Shown piece by piece: positions 1 through 11,027 of a DNA stretch of 22,999 nucleotides (its first letter is position 1; every line of letters begins with the position of its first letter). A model generated the notes under the pieces. It was not told the origin of the DNA. It worked only from the letters and a program-made list of their open reading frames with translations, and made no database searches. The stretch is from JBEKTY01 sp049515555. GTDB lineage: Bacteria; Planctomycetota; Planctomycetia; Pirellulales; Thermoguttaceae. The stretch lies in NCBI GenBank assembly GCA_049515555.1, contig JBEKTY010000133.1, positions 1 through 22,999 on the forward strand, read 5' to 3'. The translations under genes and the position numbers were made by a program.

Positions 1-1
1 G

Positions 2-97
2 GTGTCCGAGGAAGCAAAGGCGAGCGTCCGGCTGTTGCGACATACCGTCCTACCCAAGTGGAACTACACCATTCGCCACCACAACCCAAACGGCTAA
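2..97 (+). CDS. C-terminal fragment of an unidentified protein, possibly a transposase
   Basis: An open frame enters from the left edge of the window and ends at a TAA at 95-97. It gives 31 visible residues ending LPKWNYTIRHHNPNG. The codons look coding for this GC-rich genome. A WNYTI-type tail recalls the C-termini of some planctomycete (ISAzo13-like) transposases, but this is from memory and the visible piece is too short to assign. No DDE residues or terminal inverted repeats can be seen because the rest lies outside the window. It could equally be the end of any other gene. Confidence 0.4.
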   Translation: MSEEAKASVRLLRHTVLPKWNYTIRHHNPNG

Positions 98-125
98 GTT
101 ATTTCTTAACAGCTTCTAAGGCATT

Positions 126-272
126 CCCTGAGGGATGACGGCACGCGACCCGGGCCATTAGCCCGGCGTGGACGCAGCGTAGACGCCGGGCCGAGGAGCG
201 CCTTGGCCGGAAACGCCCGGAAGGGGCGCGAACTTCGCTGCCGGAAAGAACTGCCAGGCAGCGTGTGCGGCA
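126..272. repeat. Dispersed degenerate repeat, copy 1
   Basis: This segment aligns with 511-654 in the same orientation. The strongest shared core is GGCCATT-A/C-GCCCGGCGTG followed by ACGCAGCG and ACGCCGGGCCGAGGAGCG (153-200 here, 541-587 in the other copy). The GCCCGGCGT and ACGCCGGGC arms can pair as a hairpin. The copies also share a later GTCGCTGCCGGAA-like stretch ending in GAACTGCCA. A weaker relative of the hairpin arms is at about 16148-16166. Confidence 0.6.
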
Positions 273-329
273 AGATTTCCTGGCGACGCATGGAATCGCA
301 GGGGCGACTGGGGAACCTGGAGGGTTCCA

Positions 330-505
330 AGCCATTAGCCCCGCGGTCGCGCTTCGCGACCCGGGGTGCGCGGATTCATAAATTGCCGACCCCGGAAGGG
401 GTCGCAGCCGGAGTTCGCTTCGACCCCTGCCGGGGTCGGTTTGCGTGTTGGGCCTGGAAACCGGTGGTGTCGTCGCTCGCGCTCCTCAACCGCCGGCTAA
501 TGGCT
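330..505. repeat. Segment bounded by an 11-bp perfect inverted repeat
   Basis: AGCCATTAGCC (330-340) and its exact reverse complement GGCTAATGGCT (495-505) enclose about 154 bases. Nested inside is a second perfect inverted repeat, CCGACCCCGG (386-395) with CCGGGGTCGG (430-439). The GGCTAATGGC end resembles the GGCCATTAGCC core of the flanking repeat, so this may be a composite of related units. Confidence 0.55.
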
Positions 506-510
506 GATAT

Positions 511-654
511 CCCTCCCGGGATGACCGGCGTGCGACCCAGGCCATTCGCCCGGCGTGAACGCAGCGCCGACGCCGGGCCGAGGAGCGGCTACGCCGCCAA
601 TGCCCGGACGGCGCGTAAATGTCGCTGCCGGAAGGAACTGCCACACGCCGAAGG
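511..654. repeat. Dispersed degenerate repeat, copy 2
   Basis: Second copy of the repeat at 126-272, in the same orientation and diverged by scattered substitutions and small indels. It ends next to the GCCGAAGGGCTGG stretch before the 33-bp palindromic repeat. Confidence 0.6.
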
Positions 655-700
655 GCTGGTATTTTCCGTGGCTCCCGATAGTATTGTGGATCGGCAACGG

Positions 701-733
701 CCCTCACCCTAGCCCTCTCCCGGAGGGAGAGGG
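701..733. repeat. 33-bp palindromic dispersed repeat (CCCTCACCC...GGAGAGGG)
   Basis: These 33 bases are identical to the reverse complement of 13157-13189 and match 13241-13273 at 31 of 33 positions. The right part, CCTCTCCCGGAGGGAGAGG, is itself a hairpin. Translated, the unit gives PLSLRERARVR-like strings, which produce false N-terminal extensions of neighbouring reading frames. Confidence 0.8.
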
Positions 734-754
734 GACCGGGCGTGCGCAAAACCA

Positions 755-817
755 CGACGGAGGACGGGCGACGGACGGAAGCACTCCAGCCCGTCGTCCG
801 TCTCCCGTCGTCCGTCG
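755..817. repeat. Imperfect inverted repeat (GACGGAGGACGGG type)
   Basis: The left arm 755-777 and the reverse complement of 795-817 match at 21 of 23 positions, around a 17-base loop. It lies between two other dispersed repeats, directly upstream of the peptidase gene. Confidence 0.6.
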
Positions 818-822
818 AAAAT

Positions 823-853
823 GGTGGGGCTCGCTCCGCTCGACCCACCCTAC
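823..853. repeat. Dispersed repeat GGTGGGGCTCGC-TCGACCCACCCTAC
   Basis: The same unit occurs in opposite orientation at the right edge of the window (22972-22999), and as an apparently split copy at 11200-11348. It is quasi-palindromic: GGTGGG at one end and CCCACC at the other, with GCTCG and CGAGC-type arms inside. Confidence 0.7.
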
Positions 854-900
854 GAGTTCGCACCTTCCGCAACAGGAAGAAATTGAGAAAGGAAATACCG

Positions 901-3627
901 ATGGCGCGTTGGATTGGTTGGGTTTGGGCCTGGCTGTGTTTGTGCGGGCTGCCATTGGCCGCCGGTGCCGCGCCGGGGGGAGATGCCCCGCGGCCGGCGG
1001 CGGCGGACGGGCCGGCCCCGCCCCGTTACACCAGCGTTCAGACCCTGCCGGAGAACGTAACGCTGGCTACGCTCGACAACGGCCTGACGGTGATCGTCCA
1101 GGAGAACCACGTGGCGCCGGTGGCCACGGTCCGCTGCTTTGTGCAGAATACGGGAAGCGCGTACGAGGGCCGGCATCTGGGCGCCGGGCTGAGCCACGTG
1201 CTGGAGCACGTCGTGGCGGGGGGCACCACCACGCACCGCAGCGAGGCGCAGATCCGCAAGATGATCGAGAGCTTCGGCGGCGCGACCAACGCCTTCACCT
1301 CGCAGGACATGACCGTGTTCTTCATCGACTGCCCGGCCCGCAACACGCCGGCCGCCATCGAGCTGCTGGCCGACTCGATGCAGCACGTGGCCTTCGAGCC
1401 GTCGGAGTTCGCCCGCGAGCTGAAGGTCGTGCGCCGCGAGCTGGCCGACGGCGAGGTGGACCGCCAGCGGGTGCTGTGGAAGCTGCTGGACCAGACGGTC
1501 TACGCGGTGCACCCGGCCCGGCATCCGGTGATCGGTTACCTGGAGGTCCTGGGCGGCACGACGAACCAGACGATCATTGATTTCTACCATGAGCGGTACG
1601 TGCCCAACAATCAAACCTTCGTGGTGGTGGGCGACGTGAAGGCGGCGGCGGTACTGGAGCAAGTGGCCCGGCAATGGACGGGCACGCCGCGGCGCTACGA
1701 GACGTATGTGCCACTGCCGGACGAGCCGGAGCAGCTTTCGCCCCGCGAGGCGGTCCGCGAGATGGAAGGCACGGTGTACGACCTGGCCCTGGCCTGGCCC
1801 ACGGTCAAGCTTTCGGATCCCGACCTTTACGCGCTGGACCTGGCGGCCTACATTTTGGGCGAAGGGGAGAGTTCCCGCCTGGCCCGCCGCCTGAAGCACG
1901 ATCGCCCGCTGGTGCTGTCGATTTCGGCGATGAGCAACACGCCGCACTTCGTGCACGGCTACTTCGCGGTAACGGCCACCGCTGGGGGCGATACCTGGCA
2001 GCAGGCGGCCGGCGAGATTGTCAAGGAGGTTTCCCGGCTGCGGGACGAGCTGGTCGAGCCGGCCGAGCTGGCCCAGGCCAAGAAGCAGAAGGCGGCGGAA
2101 CAGGTCTTCGGGCGGCAGACCGTGCAGCAGGCGGCCGACAGCCTGGGCCGCAGTTACCTCTCGGCCGCCGATCCGCTGTTCGACGCGGCGTATACGCGGA
2201 ACATTCAGCAGGTGACGGCCGAGCAGCTTCGCGGCGCCGCCCGCCGCTGGTTCGTGCCCCAGCGGCTCAATCGCGTGATCCTCGCCCCGCCGGGGTCGGC
2301 TGCCGCCCGTCGCTCCGGTGAGCCGTCGAGCGGTGCGGGCCAGGTGCGGCTGGTGCGGCTGGCCAACGGACTGCGCGTGCTGCTGAAGCGGCATTCTAAC
2401 CTGCCGCTGGTCAACATGCAGGCCTTCGTGCTGGCCGGCTCGGCGGTGGACGACGAGAAGACGGCCGGCCGCTCGGCGGTGGTGGCGGCGATGCTGGAGC
2501 GCGGGGCCGCCGGCCGCACGGCCGAGGAGATCGCCCGCTCGTTCGACGCCATCGGCGGCCAACTCGGCTTTACGGCCGGCCGTTTTACGATCTTTGGCAG
2601 CGCGACGTGCCTGCGGGAGGATTTTCCGCAAAGCGCGGCGGTGTTTGCCAACTGTCTTGCTCGGCCCACCTTCCCGGCGGCCGAGCTGGAGAAGGTTCGC
2701 ACCTTGGCCCTGGGCGAGATTGCCGAGCGGAGCGGCGATCCGCACGCCGAGATCGACGAGGCCTTTTGCGACGCCTTGCCCGCCACCACGCCCTACCACC
2801 TGCTCAGCGGCGGCAAGGCCGAGACGATAAAGGCCCTCACGCTGGCCGAGGTGAAGCAGTATCACGCCCGGTACTTCGTGCCCAACAACATGGTGGTTAC
2901 GGTCTTCGGCGACATCGACCCGGCCGCGGCCCAGGCCCTGGTCGAGGGGCATTTCGGGCAGTTGCCGAGCGATCGGAGCTTCCAGCCGCCCGACTTCCAC
3001 CGCCAGAACGCCTTGGCCCGCTCGATCACGGTCCACAAGAGCACGAGCAAGCCGACGGGCATGATCATGCTGGGCTACCCCTGCGAGAGCATCTTCGACC
3101 AGGCGGACCACGCGGCCATGACGGTGCTCAGCACGATCATGTCGGGCTATGCTTATCCGGGCGGGTGGCTGCACAACGAGCTCCGCGGCGCAGGGCTGGT
3201 GTATTCGGTGCAGGGCTTCGAGCTGACCGGTCCGGCGCCCGGCTACTTCACCGTGCTGGCCCAGACCCGCCCCGACCGGGTCGACGAGGTGGTGGGCCGC
3301 ATCCGGCGGAACGTCGATCGGGCGAAGGCGGGCGACATACCCCCGGAGGAGTTTCGCACCGCCGTCGAGCAGATCGTGGCCCTGCACGCCCAGGAGAACA
3401 CTACAATCGCCGCGCAGGCCCGGCTGGCGGCCCTGGACGAGCTGTACGGCCTGGGCTACGACTACGACCGGAAGTTCGACGCGCGGATCCAGGCCGTCAC
3501 CTTAGGCGACGTGACCCGCGTGGCCCGCAAATACTTCACCCACAGCGTGCTGGCCACCTCCGCGCCGGCCGCGCCTGGGGCCCAGCCGCCCAACTCGCCG
3601 GCCGTGCCACCGGGCCCGCACCGTTGA
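901..3627 (+). CDS. Secreted two-domain M16 (insulinase/pitrilysin-type) zinc metallopeptidase
   Basis: A predicted zinc peptidase of 908 residues, probably exported to the periplasm or cell surface. The ATG at 901 follows a GAAAGGAA ribosome binding site and starts a signal peptide (MARWIGWVWAWLCLCGLPLAAGA). The reading frame stays open upstream to 742, but that part is repeat DNA. The first half carries the inverted zinc motif H99-V-L-E102-H103, followed after 76 residues by E180, the HxxEH-X76-E pattern of M16. A second M16 unit starts near residue 482 (VRLVRLANGLRVLL). It lacks HxxEH, having AVVAAMLERG in its place, but keeps an LR-GLVYSV segment typical of the non-catalytic domain. This active-plus-inactive arrangement is standard for bipartite M16 enzymes. 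The substrate is unknown. The gene is convergent with carB and no operon partner is visible. Confidence 0.93.
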   Translation: MARWIGWVWAWLCLCGLPLAAGAAPGGDAPRPAAADGPAPPRYTSVQTLPENVTLATLDNGLTVIVQENHVAPVATVRCFVQNTGSAYEGRHLGAGLSHVLEHVVAGGTTTHRSEAQIRKMIESFGGATNAFTSQDMTVFFIDCPARNTPAAIELLADSMQHVAFEPSEFARELKVVRRELADGEVDRQRVLWKLLDQTVYAVHPARHPVIGYLEVLGGTTNQTIIDFYHERYVPNNQTFVVVGDVKAAAVLEQVARQWTGTPRRYETYVPLPDEPEQLSPREAVREMEGTVYDLALAWPTVKLSDPDLYALDLAAYILGEGESSRLARRLKHDRPLVLSISAMSNTPHFVHGYFAVTATAGGDTWQQAAGEIVKEVSRLRDELVEPAELAQAKKQKAAEQVFGRQTVQQAADSLGRSYLSAADPLFDAAYTRNIQQVTAEQLRGAARRWFVPQRLNRVILAPPGSAAARRSGEPSSGAGQVRLVRLANGLRVLLKRHSNLPLVNMQAFVLAGSAVDDEKTAGRSAVVAAMLERGAAGRTAEEIARSFDAIGGQLGFTAGRFTIFGSATCLREDFPQSAAVFANCLARPTFPAAELEKVRTLALGEIAERSGDPHAEIDEAFCDALPATTPYHLLSGGKAETIKALTLAEVKQYHARYFVPNNMVVTVFGDIDPAAAQALVEGHFGQLPSDRSFQPPDFHRQNALARSITVHKSTSKPTGMIMLGYPCESIFDQADHAAMTVLSTIMSGYAYPGGWLHNELRGAGLVYSVQGFELTGPAPGYFTVLAQTRPDRVDEVVGRIRRNVDRAKAGDIPPEEFRTAVEQIVALHAQENTTIAAQARLAALDELYGLGYDYDRKFDARIQAVTLGDVTRVARKYFTHSVLATSAPAAPGAQPPNSPAVPPGPHR

Positions 3628-3656
3628 TGCCGCGGTTGTGTGTAGCCGATGTCACC

Positions 3657-3742
3657 GATGAAGTCGGTGGGGTCGCTGCGTAGCCGTCCGGCTGTAGCTG
3701 TTCAGCCTCCGAATTTTTTCGACCCGCCGTACCGACTTCATC
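3657..3742. terminator. Inverted repeat at the convergent peptidase/carB junction, possible two-way terminator
   Basis: GATGAAGTCGGT (3657-3668) pairs exactly with ACCGACTTCATC (3731-3742). Pairing can continue imperfectly inward (GGGGTCG with CGACCCGCC). AGCCGTCCGGCT forms a small hairpin in the middle, and a run of six T lies at 3714-3719. The position between two converging genes suits a transcription stop, but it could simply be another dispersed repeat. Confidence 0.4.
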
Positions 3743-3762
3743 CCCAATCCCCAATCCCCAAT
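3742..3762. repeat. Three tandem copies of CCCCAAT
   Basis: The 7-mer CCCCAAT is repeated exactly at 3742-3748, 3749-3755 and 3756-3762. The same motif occurs inverted as GGGGATTGGGGATTAGG at about 19182-19198. It lies just past the carB stop codon. Confidence 0.75.
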
Positions 3763-3772
3763 CCCTCGCCCC

Positions 3773-7033
<3,261 letters not shown>

Positions 7034-7067
7034 CTTCGCCGTCCCATCGGTGGGAACGCGGCTGGTG

Positions 7068-7090
7068 TAAAATCTAATGATTTTATCATA
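7068..7090 (-). promoter_or_regulatory. AT-rich hairpin and possible -10 box upstream of carB
   Basis: TAAAATC (7068-7074) and GATTTTA (7079-7085) form a perfect 7-bp stem with a 4-base loop. It is the only AT-rich patch in this spacer. On the minus strand, TATGAT (7090 to 7085) resembles a -10 box and would give a transcript starting about 45 bases before the carB ATG. No -35 box at normal spacing is visible, so the promoter call is weak. Confidence 0.25.
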
Positions 7091-7189
7091 CTTTCTGGAC
7101 GGCCTTCAAGGGGCCCGGATGAACAGGGAAGCAGGTGAGGAGGTGAGCAGGAGGGCCTTTATCGTAACCGTCCCAACTGCTGACGGGTT

Positions 7190-7273
7190 GGGTGGCACAT
7201 CCCTGAAGCGCAGCGAAGGGCGTGGCGGGCCTCGCAAGCACGCCCTTCGCTGCGCTTCAGGGACGTGCCACCC
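7190..7273. repeat. 35-bp near-perfect inverted repeat (GGGTGGCAC...CACGCCCTTCGC)
   Basis: The arm 7190-7224 and the reverse complement of 7239-7273 match at 34 of 35 positions, around a 14-base loop. It lies in the 329-base divergent spacer between carB and the esterase gene (7034-7362). That spacer otherwise holds only the AT-rich patch near 7068-7090, a second small hairpin and the start region of the esterase gene. Translation of the arms gives TSLKRSEG-type strings. Confidence 0.85.
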
Positions 7274-7278
7274 GCCGG

Positions 7279-7301
7279 CACTGCTGGACAAGCCAGCAGT
7301 G
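7279..7301. repeat. 9-bp hairpin CACTGCTGG / CCAGCAGTG
   Basis: CACTGCTGG (7279-7287) pairs exactly with CCAGCAGTG (7293-7301) over a 5-base loop. It directly follows the larger hairpin and may belong to the same composite repeat. Confidence 0.65.
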
Positions 7302-7362
7302 GCACCCGCTGGAGCACCCGCTGGGGCTTGCTTGCGGCTGCCGGCCGGGCGACAATCATTTC

Positions 7363-8268
7363 ATGCCCGTGCTCGCCTGCAACCTGCTGCTTGTCGCGTT
7401 GGCCGGCCCACCGCTGGGGCCGGGCGATCACGAGCGCTCGATCCGGATGGGCGACACCGTCCGCACGTACCTGGTGCACGTGCCCCCGCAATACGACCCG
7501 CGGCGGCCCATGCCGCTGGTGCTGGCGCTGCACGGCGCGTGGACCGACGCCCAGATCCACGTCCGCTTCTGCGGCCTGAGCGGCAAGGCCGACAAGGCCG
7601 GCTTCATCGCGGTCTATCCGAACGGCACGGGCATCGGGCAACTGCTGTTCTGGAACTCGGGCATGGTCCGCTTCCCGGCCGGCCAAGGGCAGCCCGACGA
7701 CGTGGCCTTCATCGCCAAGACGCTGGACGACCTGGAGACCGTTTTGAATGTCGATCGCCGGCGGGTCTACGCCACGGGCATGTCCAACGGCGGCATGATG
7801 TGCTACCGCCTGGCCGCCGAGCTTTCCGAGCGCATCGCCGCCATCGGCGTGGTGGGCGGCACGCTGTCGCTCGATAAGGTGGCCCCCAAGCGGCCCGTGC
7901 CAGTGATCCACTTTCACGGCACCGACGATACCTTCGTGCCCTACAACGGCCTGAACGGCGAAGCGCGGAAGTTCCTCACCTTCAAGTCGGTCGACGACAC
8001 GATCCGCGCCTGGGCCGAGGCCGACGGCTGCCCGAAGCAGCCCAAAGTCGAGAAGCTGCCCGATCGGGCCCACGACGGCACGAGCATTAGCCGCAAGACC
8101 TACGGGCCGGGCAAGGCCGGGTCGGAAGTCGTGCTGTGGACCATCCAGGGCGGCGGCCACACCTGGCCCGGCCGCGACCCGGTCATCAAGTTCCTGGGCA
8201 AGTCCACCCGGCAGATCTCGGCCAACGACCTGCTCTGGGAGTTTTTCGAGAAACATCCGCTGCCCTGA
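7363..8268 (+). CDS. Secreted esterase of the PHB-depolymerase / feruloyl-esterase-like (LpqC) type
   Basis: A 301-residue alpha/beta-hydrolase predicted to cleave an ester bond in an extracellular polymer or small ester; the substrate cannot be read from the sequence. The ATG at 7363 starts a hydrophobic signal peptide (MPVLACNLLLVALAGPPLG). The frame stays open to 7222, but that extension runs through the hairpin repeats. Visible family features are VPLVL-type strand plus LHGAW (oxyanion region), the nucleophile elbow G-M-S141-N-G, HGTDD with D189 as likely acid, and GGGHTWPG with catalytic H266. The NGTGIGQLLFWNSG segment is typical of this group, and the length fits a single catalytic domain without a binding module. 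No strong ribosome binding site is seen. The gene is divergent from carB and ends 38 bases from the converging alpha-toroid gene. Confidence 0.88.
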   Translation: MPVLACNLLLVALAGPPLGPGDHERSIRMGDTVRTYLVHVPPQYDPRRPMPLVLALHGAWTDAQIHVRFCGLSGKADKAGFIAVYPNGTGIGQLLFWNSGMVRFPAGQGQPDDVAFIAKTLDDLETVLNVDRRRVYATGMSNGGMMCYRLAAELSERIAAIGVVGGTLSLDKVAPKRPVPVIHFHGTDDTFVPYNGLNGEARKFLTFKSVDDTIRAWAEADGCPKQPKVEKLPDRAHDGTSISRKTYGPGKAGSEVVLWTIQGGGHTWPGRDPVIKFLGKSTRQISANDLLWEFFEKHPLP

Positions 8269-8306
8269 GCGGTAAGGTTAGGGCGTGGGGTTTTCCGTCC
8301 CGGGAC

Positions 8307-9608
8307 TCAAGGCCGCGGCGGCGGTCCCAGCGGGCAGCGGTCGCCGGGCAGGTCGGGCTGAGCGGCGGTCATGGCGCGGCCGATGGCCAGGGCGGCGGCC
8401 GCCCAGGAGGTGGCCACCAGAGGGTCGTCCTCCTTGGCGTCGGTGAAGCGGTTGACCCAGGAGCCGTCGCCGCGCTGCCGGGGGAGCAACTCGCCGGCGA
8501 AAGCCCCGGGCCAGGCGACCGCACCATCGCGGCTGCGGAAGCGCTCGAGGTGAACGGCCAGAAAGGCGTGGGAGGCGGCCCAGGTCCAATAGTACCAGGT
8601 GGCGTCCTGGAGCACGGCCCGATCGGCCGAAAACTCGCCCGGGTTGTGGGCCGCCGAGAAGTGCCGCGTGAGCCAGTTCCGCGCGGCGACCACCCGCGGA
8701 TGATTCTCCGGCAGGCCGCAGCGCAGCAGCGCCCGCAGGCCGTCGGCGGTCATGGTGCCATAGGAGCGGAAGCGCGGGCGGCCGAAGCGGTCGGCGCCCG
8801 CCGGCCCGGCCTTGTTCTGCGCCGCGTCGCCGGGGATGAAGAAGAAGCCCCCGTCGTCGAACTTCGGATCGGCGGCGGCCGGGTCGGGGCTGAAGTTCTG
8901 GCAGCGCTCGACGAATGTCAGGGCCCGGGCGTATGCCGGATCGCCGGCCGGCACCTTCGCCGACCGCAACGCGGCCAGCGCGAACACCGTGGCCGCCAGG
9001 TTCGACTCGTGGAAGGGTTCCTTAGGTCTGCCCGGCGGGGGCTTGCGGGGCACGTCCAGCGAATAGCCCCAACCGCCGTACTCCGGATCGGCCGGCTGCC
9101 AGTCGAGCGACTCGTTGAGCTGCCGGCCGCGGAGATAGGCCAGCCAGGCCTGCTGCGCTCGGACATTCCGCGGACTATGCTCGACCAGCAGCAGCACCCG
9201 GCTGGCCGAAGCGGCCGTATAGACGGGAAACAGCAACTCGCGGGCCTGGACCTTGAGCCGGCCGTCGTCGCCCGTGAAAGCGGCCAGGTAGCCGGCTCCT
9301 TTGCGGAGCGCAGGCGGACGGTCGGCCCCGGCTTGCGGCAGGAACAGCAATGCGCTCATCACCAGCGGTGTGAGCGACGGGCCGTCGCGCAGCGCCCCGT
9401 AGGTCTCCGAGCGCCACGCCCCGTCGGGCGATTGCTTGGCGACGAGGTATCGCGCGGCCTTGTGGAGCGCGGCGTCGACGCGGCGGGCCGACTCGCCGCC
9501 GGCGGGCAATTCCGCGCCGGCCGCGGAAGCCAGCAGAAGGATCACGCAGGCCGGCGCACTACGGCGAGCGAGCCGGCCCGCGAAACGCACTATCGTCGAA
9601 CGCCCCAT
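8307..9608 (-). CDS. Secreted alpha-toroid protein (prenyltransferase/squalene-oxidase repeat type)
   Basis: Predicted 433-residue secreted protein with the alpha/alpha-barrel repeats seen in terpene cyclases and prenyltransferases; an enzymatic role is not implied. The ATG at 9608 starts a signal peptide (MGRSTIVRFAGRLARRSAPACVILLLASAAGA). QW-like repeat turns are visible at about 58-64 (QSPDGAW), 175-183 (YGGWGYSLD) and 376-382 (RGDGSWV), with helical ARYLV and NWLTRH segments between. No squalene-hopene cyclase DXDD motif was recognised, so it is more likely a structural or binding scaffold. It is second in a tandem pair; the upstream gene, also alpha-toroid, ends 41 bases before this start. 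A 38-bp duplication at the junction includes this start codon. Both genes are probably co-transcribed. Confidence 0.8.
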   Translation of the reverse strand: MGRSTIVRFAGRLARRSAPACVILLLASAAGAELPAGGESARRVDAALHKAARYLVAKQSPDGAWRSETYGALRDGPSLTPLVMSALLFLPQAGADRPPALRKGAGYLAAFTGDDGRLKVQARELLFPVYTAASASRVLLLVEHSPRNVRAQQAWLAYLRGRQLNESLDWQPADPEYGGWGYSLDVPRKPPPGRPKEPFHESNLAATVFALAALRSAKVPAGDPAYARALTFVERCQNFSPDPAAADPKFDDGGFFFIPGDAAQNKAGPAGADRFGRPRFRSYGTMTADGLRALLRCGLPENHPRVVAARNWLTRHFSAAHNPGEFSADRAVLQDATWYYWTWAASHAFLAVHLERFRSRDGAVAWPGAFAGELLPRQRGDGSWVNRFTDAKEDDPLVATSWAAAALAIGRAMTAAQPDLPGDRCPLGPPPRP

Positions 9609-9679
9609 CGTTTAGCGCTGCTCCATCTTCTCCGAAAACGGCCCATCGTTTACCGCTGCTTCATCTTTTCCGAGATCGG
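9604..9679. repeat. 38-bp tandem duplication at the junction of the two alpha-toroid genes
   Basis: Bases 9604-9641 and 9642-9679 match at 33 of 38 positions with no gap. On the minus strand the genuine gene end reads PISEKMKQR-stop. The second copy, in the spacer, reads PFSEKMEQR-stop followed by ACG and the ATG of the next gene. Without the duplication the two genes would be only three bases apart (TAA-ACG-ATG). Confidence 0.85.
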
Positions 9680-10921
9680 CTGCGGCGAGCGGTCGACCAT
9701 CAGCACCAGCAGGGCCGCCGACGTGCAGAAGGTCCGGCCCGTGATGCAGTGGTGGCCCGACCAACTGCCGTCGCCGTTCTGTACCCGGTCAAGGTTCTCG
9801 CCGATCGACTTGTCCCACGCTTTCCAGGTGTCGCCGCCCTTGACCACCAGACTTTCGCCGATGTTCATGTAGCTCAGGAACTCCTCGCCGCCGTTGGAGC
9901 CGAACCCGGCGATGAATTGCTTGTCGTCCAGGCGGGCGATGACCGCCGTCTGGGCGTCTTGCAGGTCCTTCTCGGCCGACTTGTAGCGGTCCAAGGTGGC
10001 GTGGGCCTCGGCCTTCTCGGGGGCCGTGGCCGAAGGGCTGGCCAGCTTCATCTCGAGTTGGCTCTTCCGCTGGTTGTTGGTCTTCACCGACTCGGCCACG
10101 GAGCCCAGGTTCGAGCCGGCGCTGTAAAGCTGAACGCCGGCCGAGCCCTCTTCCTTGAACTTGCCGGATCCCCTGTCGAAGCTCTGCCGGGCCTGCTGCT
10201 CGGCGCGGGCGCGGATCTTTTCATCGACCTGGACGCCATACTGGGCCGCGCGGTTGAGCCCCTTGACGGCCAGACCTTGCTGGATCGTGGTGGCCCAGCC
10301 CTGGCCGCCCCAGGTGCCGTCGGCCCGCTGATTCTTCTGGATCTTGGCCAGGAGCTTGTCCAGGGCCGCGGCCACCCGCTTCTTGCCCGCGTCGTCCGGC
10401 ATCTGGTCCTTGACCTCCGGCAGCAGCACGGCGGCCAGGAAGGTGTCGATATAGGGCCCCAGCTTGCTCTGTACGCGGGTGCCGCGGGTGGGCGTGACGA
10501 AGAGCGAATCCATGTCCGATTCCTCGATCTCGCCGCAGATGAACGCCACGGCATGCAGCACGTTGTTGGCACACTCGCCCTTGGCGGGCGTGTTGCCGGC
10601 GCGGATCAGCGCCAGGGTGGCCATGCAGGTGTCGGCCACGCTGGGCACGTCCTTCATCTGGCTGCCCCCGCCCATGTGGGCCGACTCCTCGCCCTGGCCC
10701 CAGGCGCCCTTTTTCAGTTGATGCTCGACGAGCCATTTCGTCCCCTGCTTGACGTGCTCGGAAAGCGGCTTGGGGTTGACCGCCGGCGCCCACTTCACCT
10801 CGGGTTTGTCCGCCGGCGTCGCCGGCTTTTTCGGCGTCTTCTCGTCGGCCACAGCCGACCAGGCCGCCGCCAGGGTGCACATTGCCGCCACAACACCACG
10901 AAAAACCATGCTTCGCAACAT
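9650..10921 (-). CDS. Secreted alpha-toroid protein (prenyltransferase/squalene-oxidase repeat type), first of pair
   Basis: A 423-residue secreted protein with alpha/alpha-toroid repeats. The ATG at 10921 is chosen because a strong GAGGAGG ribosome binding site lies just upstream and the product begins with a signal peptide (MLRSMVFRGVVAAMCTLAAAWSAVA). The open frame to 11038 has neither. After a Lys/Pro-rich linker come repeat turns at about 70-76 (KKGAWGQG), 201-210 (GTWGGQGW) and 383-390 (NGDGSWSG), then HHCITGRTFCTSAALLVL, a block common in planctomycete members. About residues 280-335 are a charged helical insertion (QLEMKL, YKSAEKDLQDA) that could form a coiled coil. Neither a prenyltransferase zinc site nor a DXDD motif was recognised. 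Probably co-transcribed with the next gene. Confidence 0.82.
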   Translation of the reverse strand: MLRSMVFRGVVAAMCTLAAAWSAVADEKTPKKPATPADKPEVKWAPAVNPKPLSEHVKQGTKWLVEHQLKKGAWGQGEESAHMGGGSQMKDVPSVADTCMATLALIRAGNTPAKGECANNVLHAVAFICGEIEESDMDSLFVTPTRGTRVQSKLGPYIDTFLAAVLLPEVKDQMPDDAGKKRVAAALDKLLAKIQKNQRADGTWGGQGWATTIQQGLAVKGLNRAAQYGVQVDEKIRARAEQQARQSFDRGSGKFKEEGSAGVQLYSAGSNLGSVAESVKTNNQRKSQLEMKLASPSATAPEKAEAHATLDRYKSAEKDLQDAQTAVIARLDDKQFIAGFGSNGGEEFLSYMNIGESLVVKGGDTWKAWDKSIGENLDRVQNGDGSWSGHHCITGRTFCTSAALLVLMVDRSPQPISEKMKQR

Positions 10922-11021
10922 AACCGCCTCCTCTGCTCGTGAAACGTGCTTTGCCTTCCGCCTGTGTCCTACCCCACGCCGGATTGGACGATCGGCAGGC
11001 GGAAGAAGTTCCCCGCGACCC

Positions 11022-11027
11022 ATCATA
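11022..11027 (-). promoter_or_regulatory. Candidate extended -10 box for the alpha-toroid pair
   Basis: On the minus strand the sequence reads TGG-TATGAT, a TGn extended -10 pattern, about 94 bases upstream of the ATG at 10921. No good -35 is present. Support is motif-only. Confidence 0.25.

Larger units (their letters stand above)
98..900. other. 803-base gene-free spacer filled with dispersed repeats
   Basis: No reading frame here looks real. The frames that stay open on both strands run through palindromic repeats and differ in every phase. The spacer holds, in order, a degenerate repeat present twice (126-272 and 511-654), an inverted-repeat-bounded segment (330-505), a 33-bp palindromic repeat (701-733), a second palindrome (755-817) and a third repeat (823-853). 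The ribosome binding site of the peptidase gene follows directly. No convincing -35/-10 pair was found, so the promoter of the downstream gene is unresolved. Confidence 0.7.

Noticed and set aside
742..900. Upstream extension of the peptidase frame
   Set aside because: It translates repeat DNA (755-853). The ATG at 901 has a ribosome binding site and a signal peptide.
850..3387. 845-codon open frame on the minus strand opposite the M16 peptidase
   Set aside because: Same antisense artefact. The peptidase frame has clear motifs and a signal peptide; this one has neither.
8136..9872. 578-codon open frame on the plus strand opposite the alpha-toroid pair
   Set aside because: Antisense shadow crossing two real genes, with no motifs.
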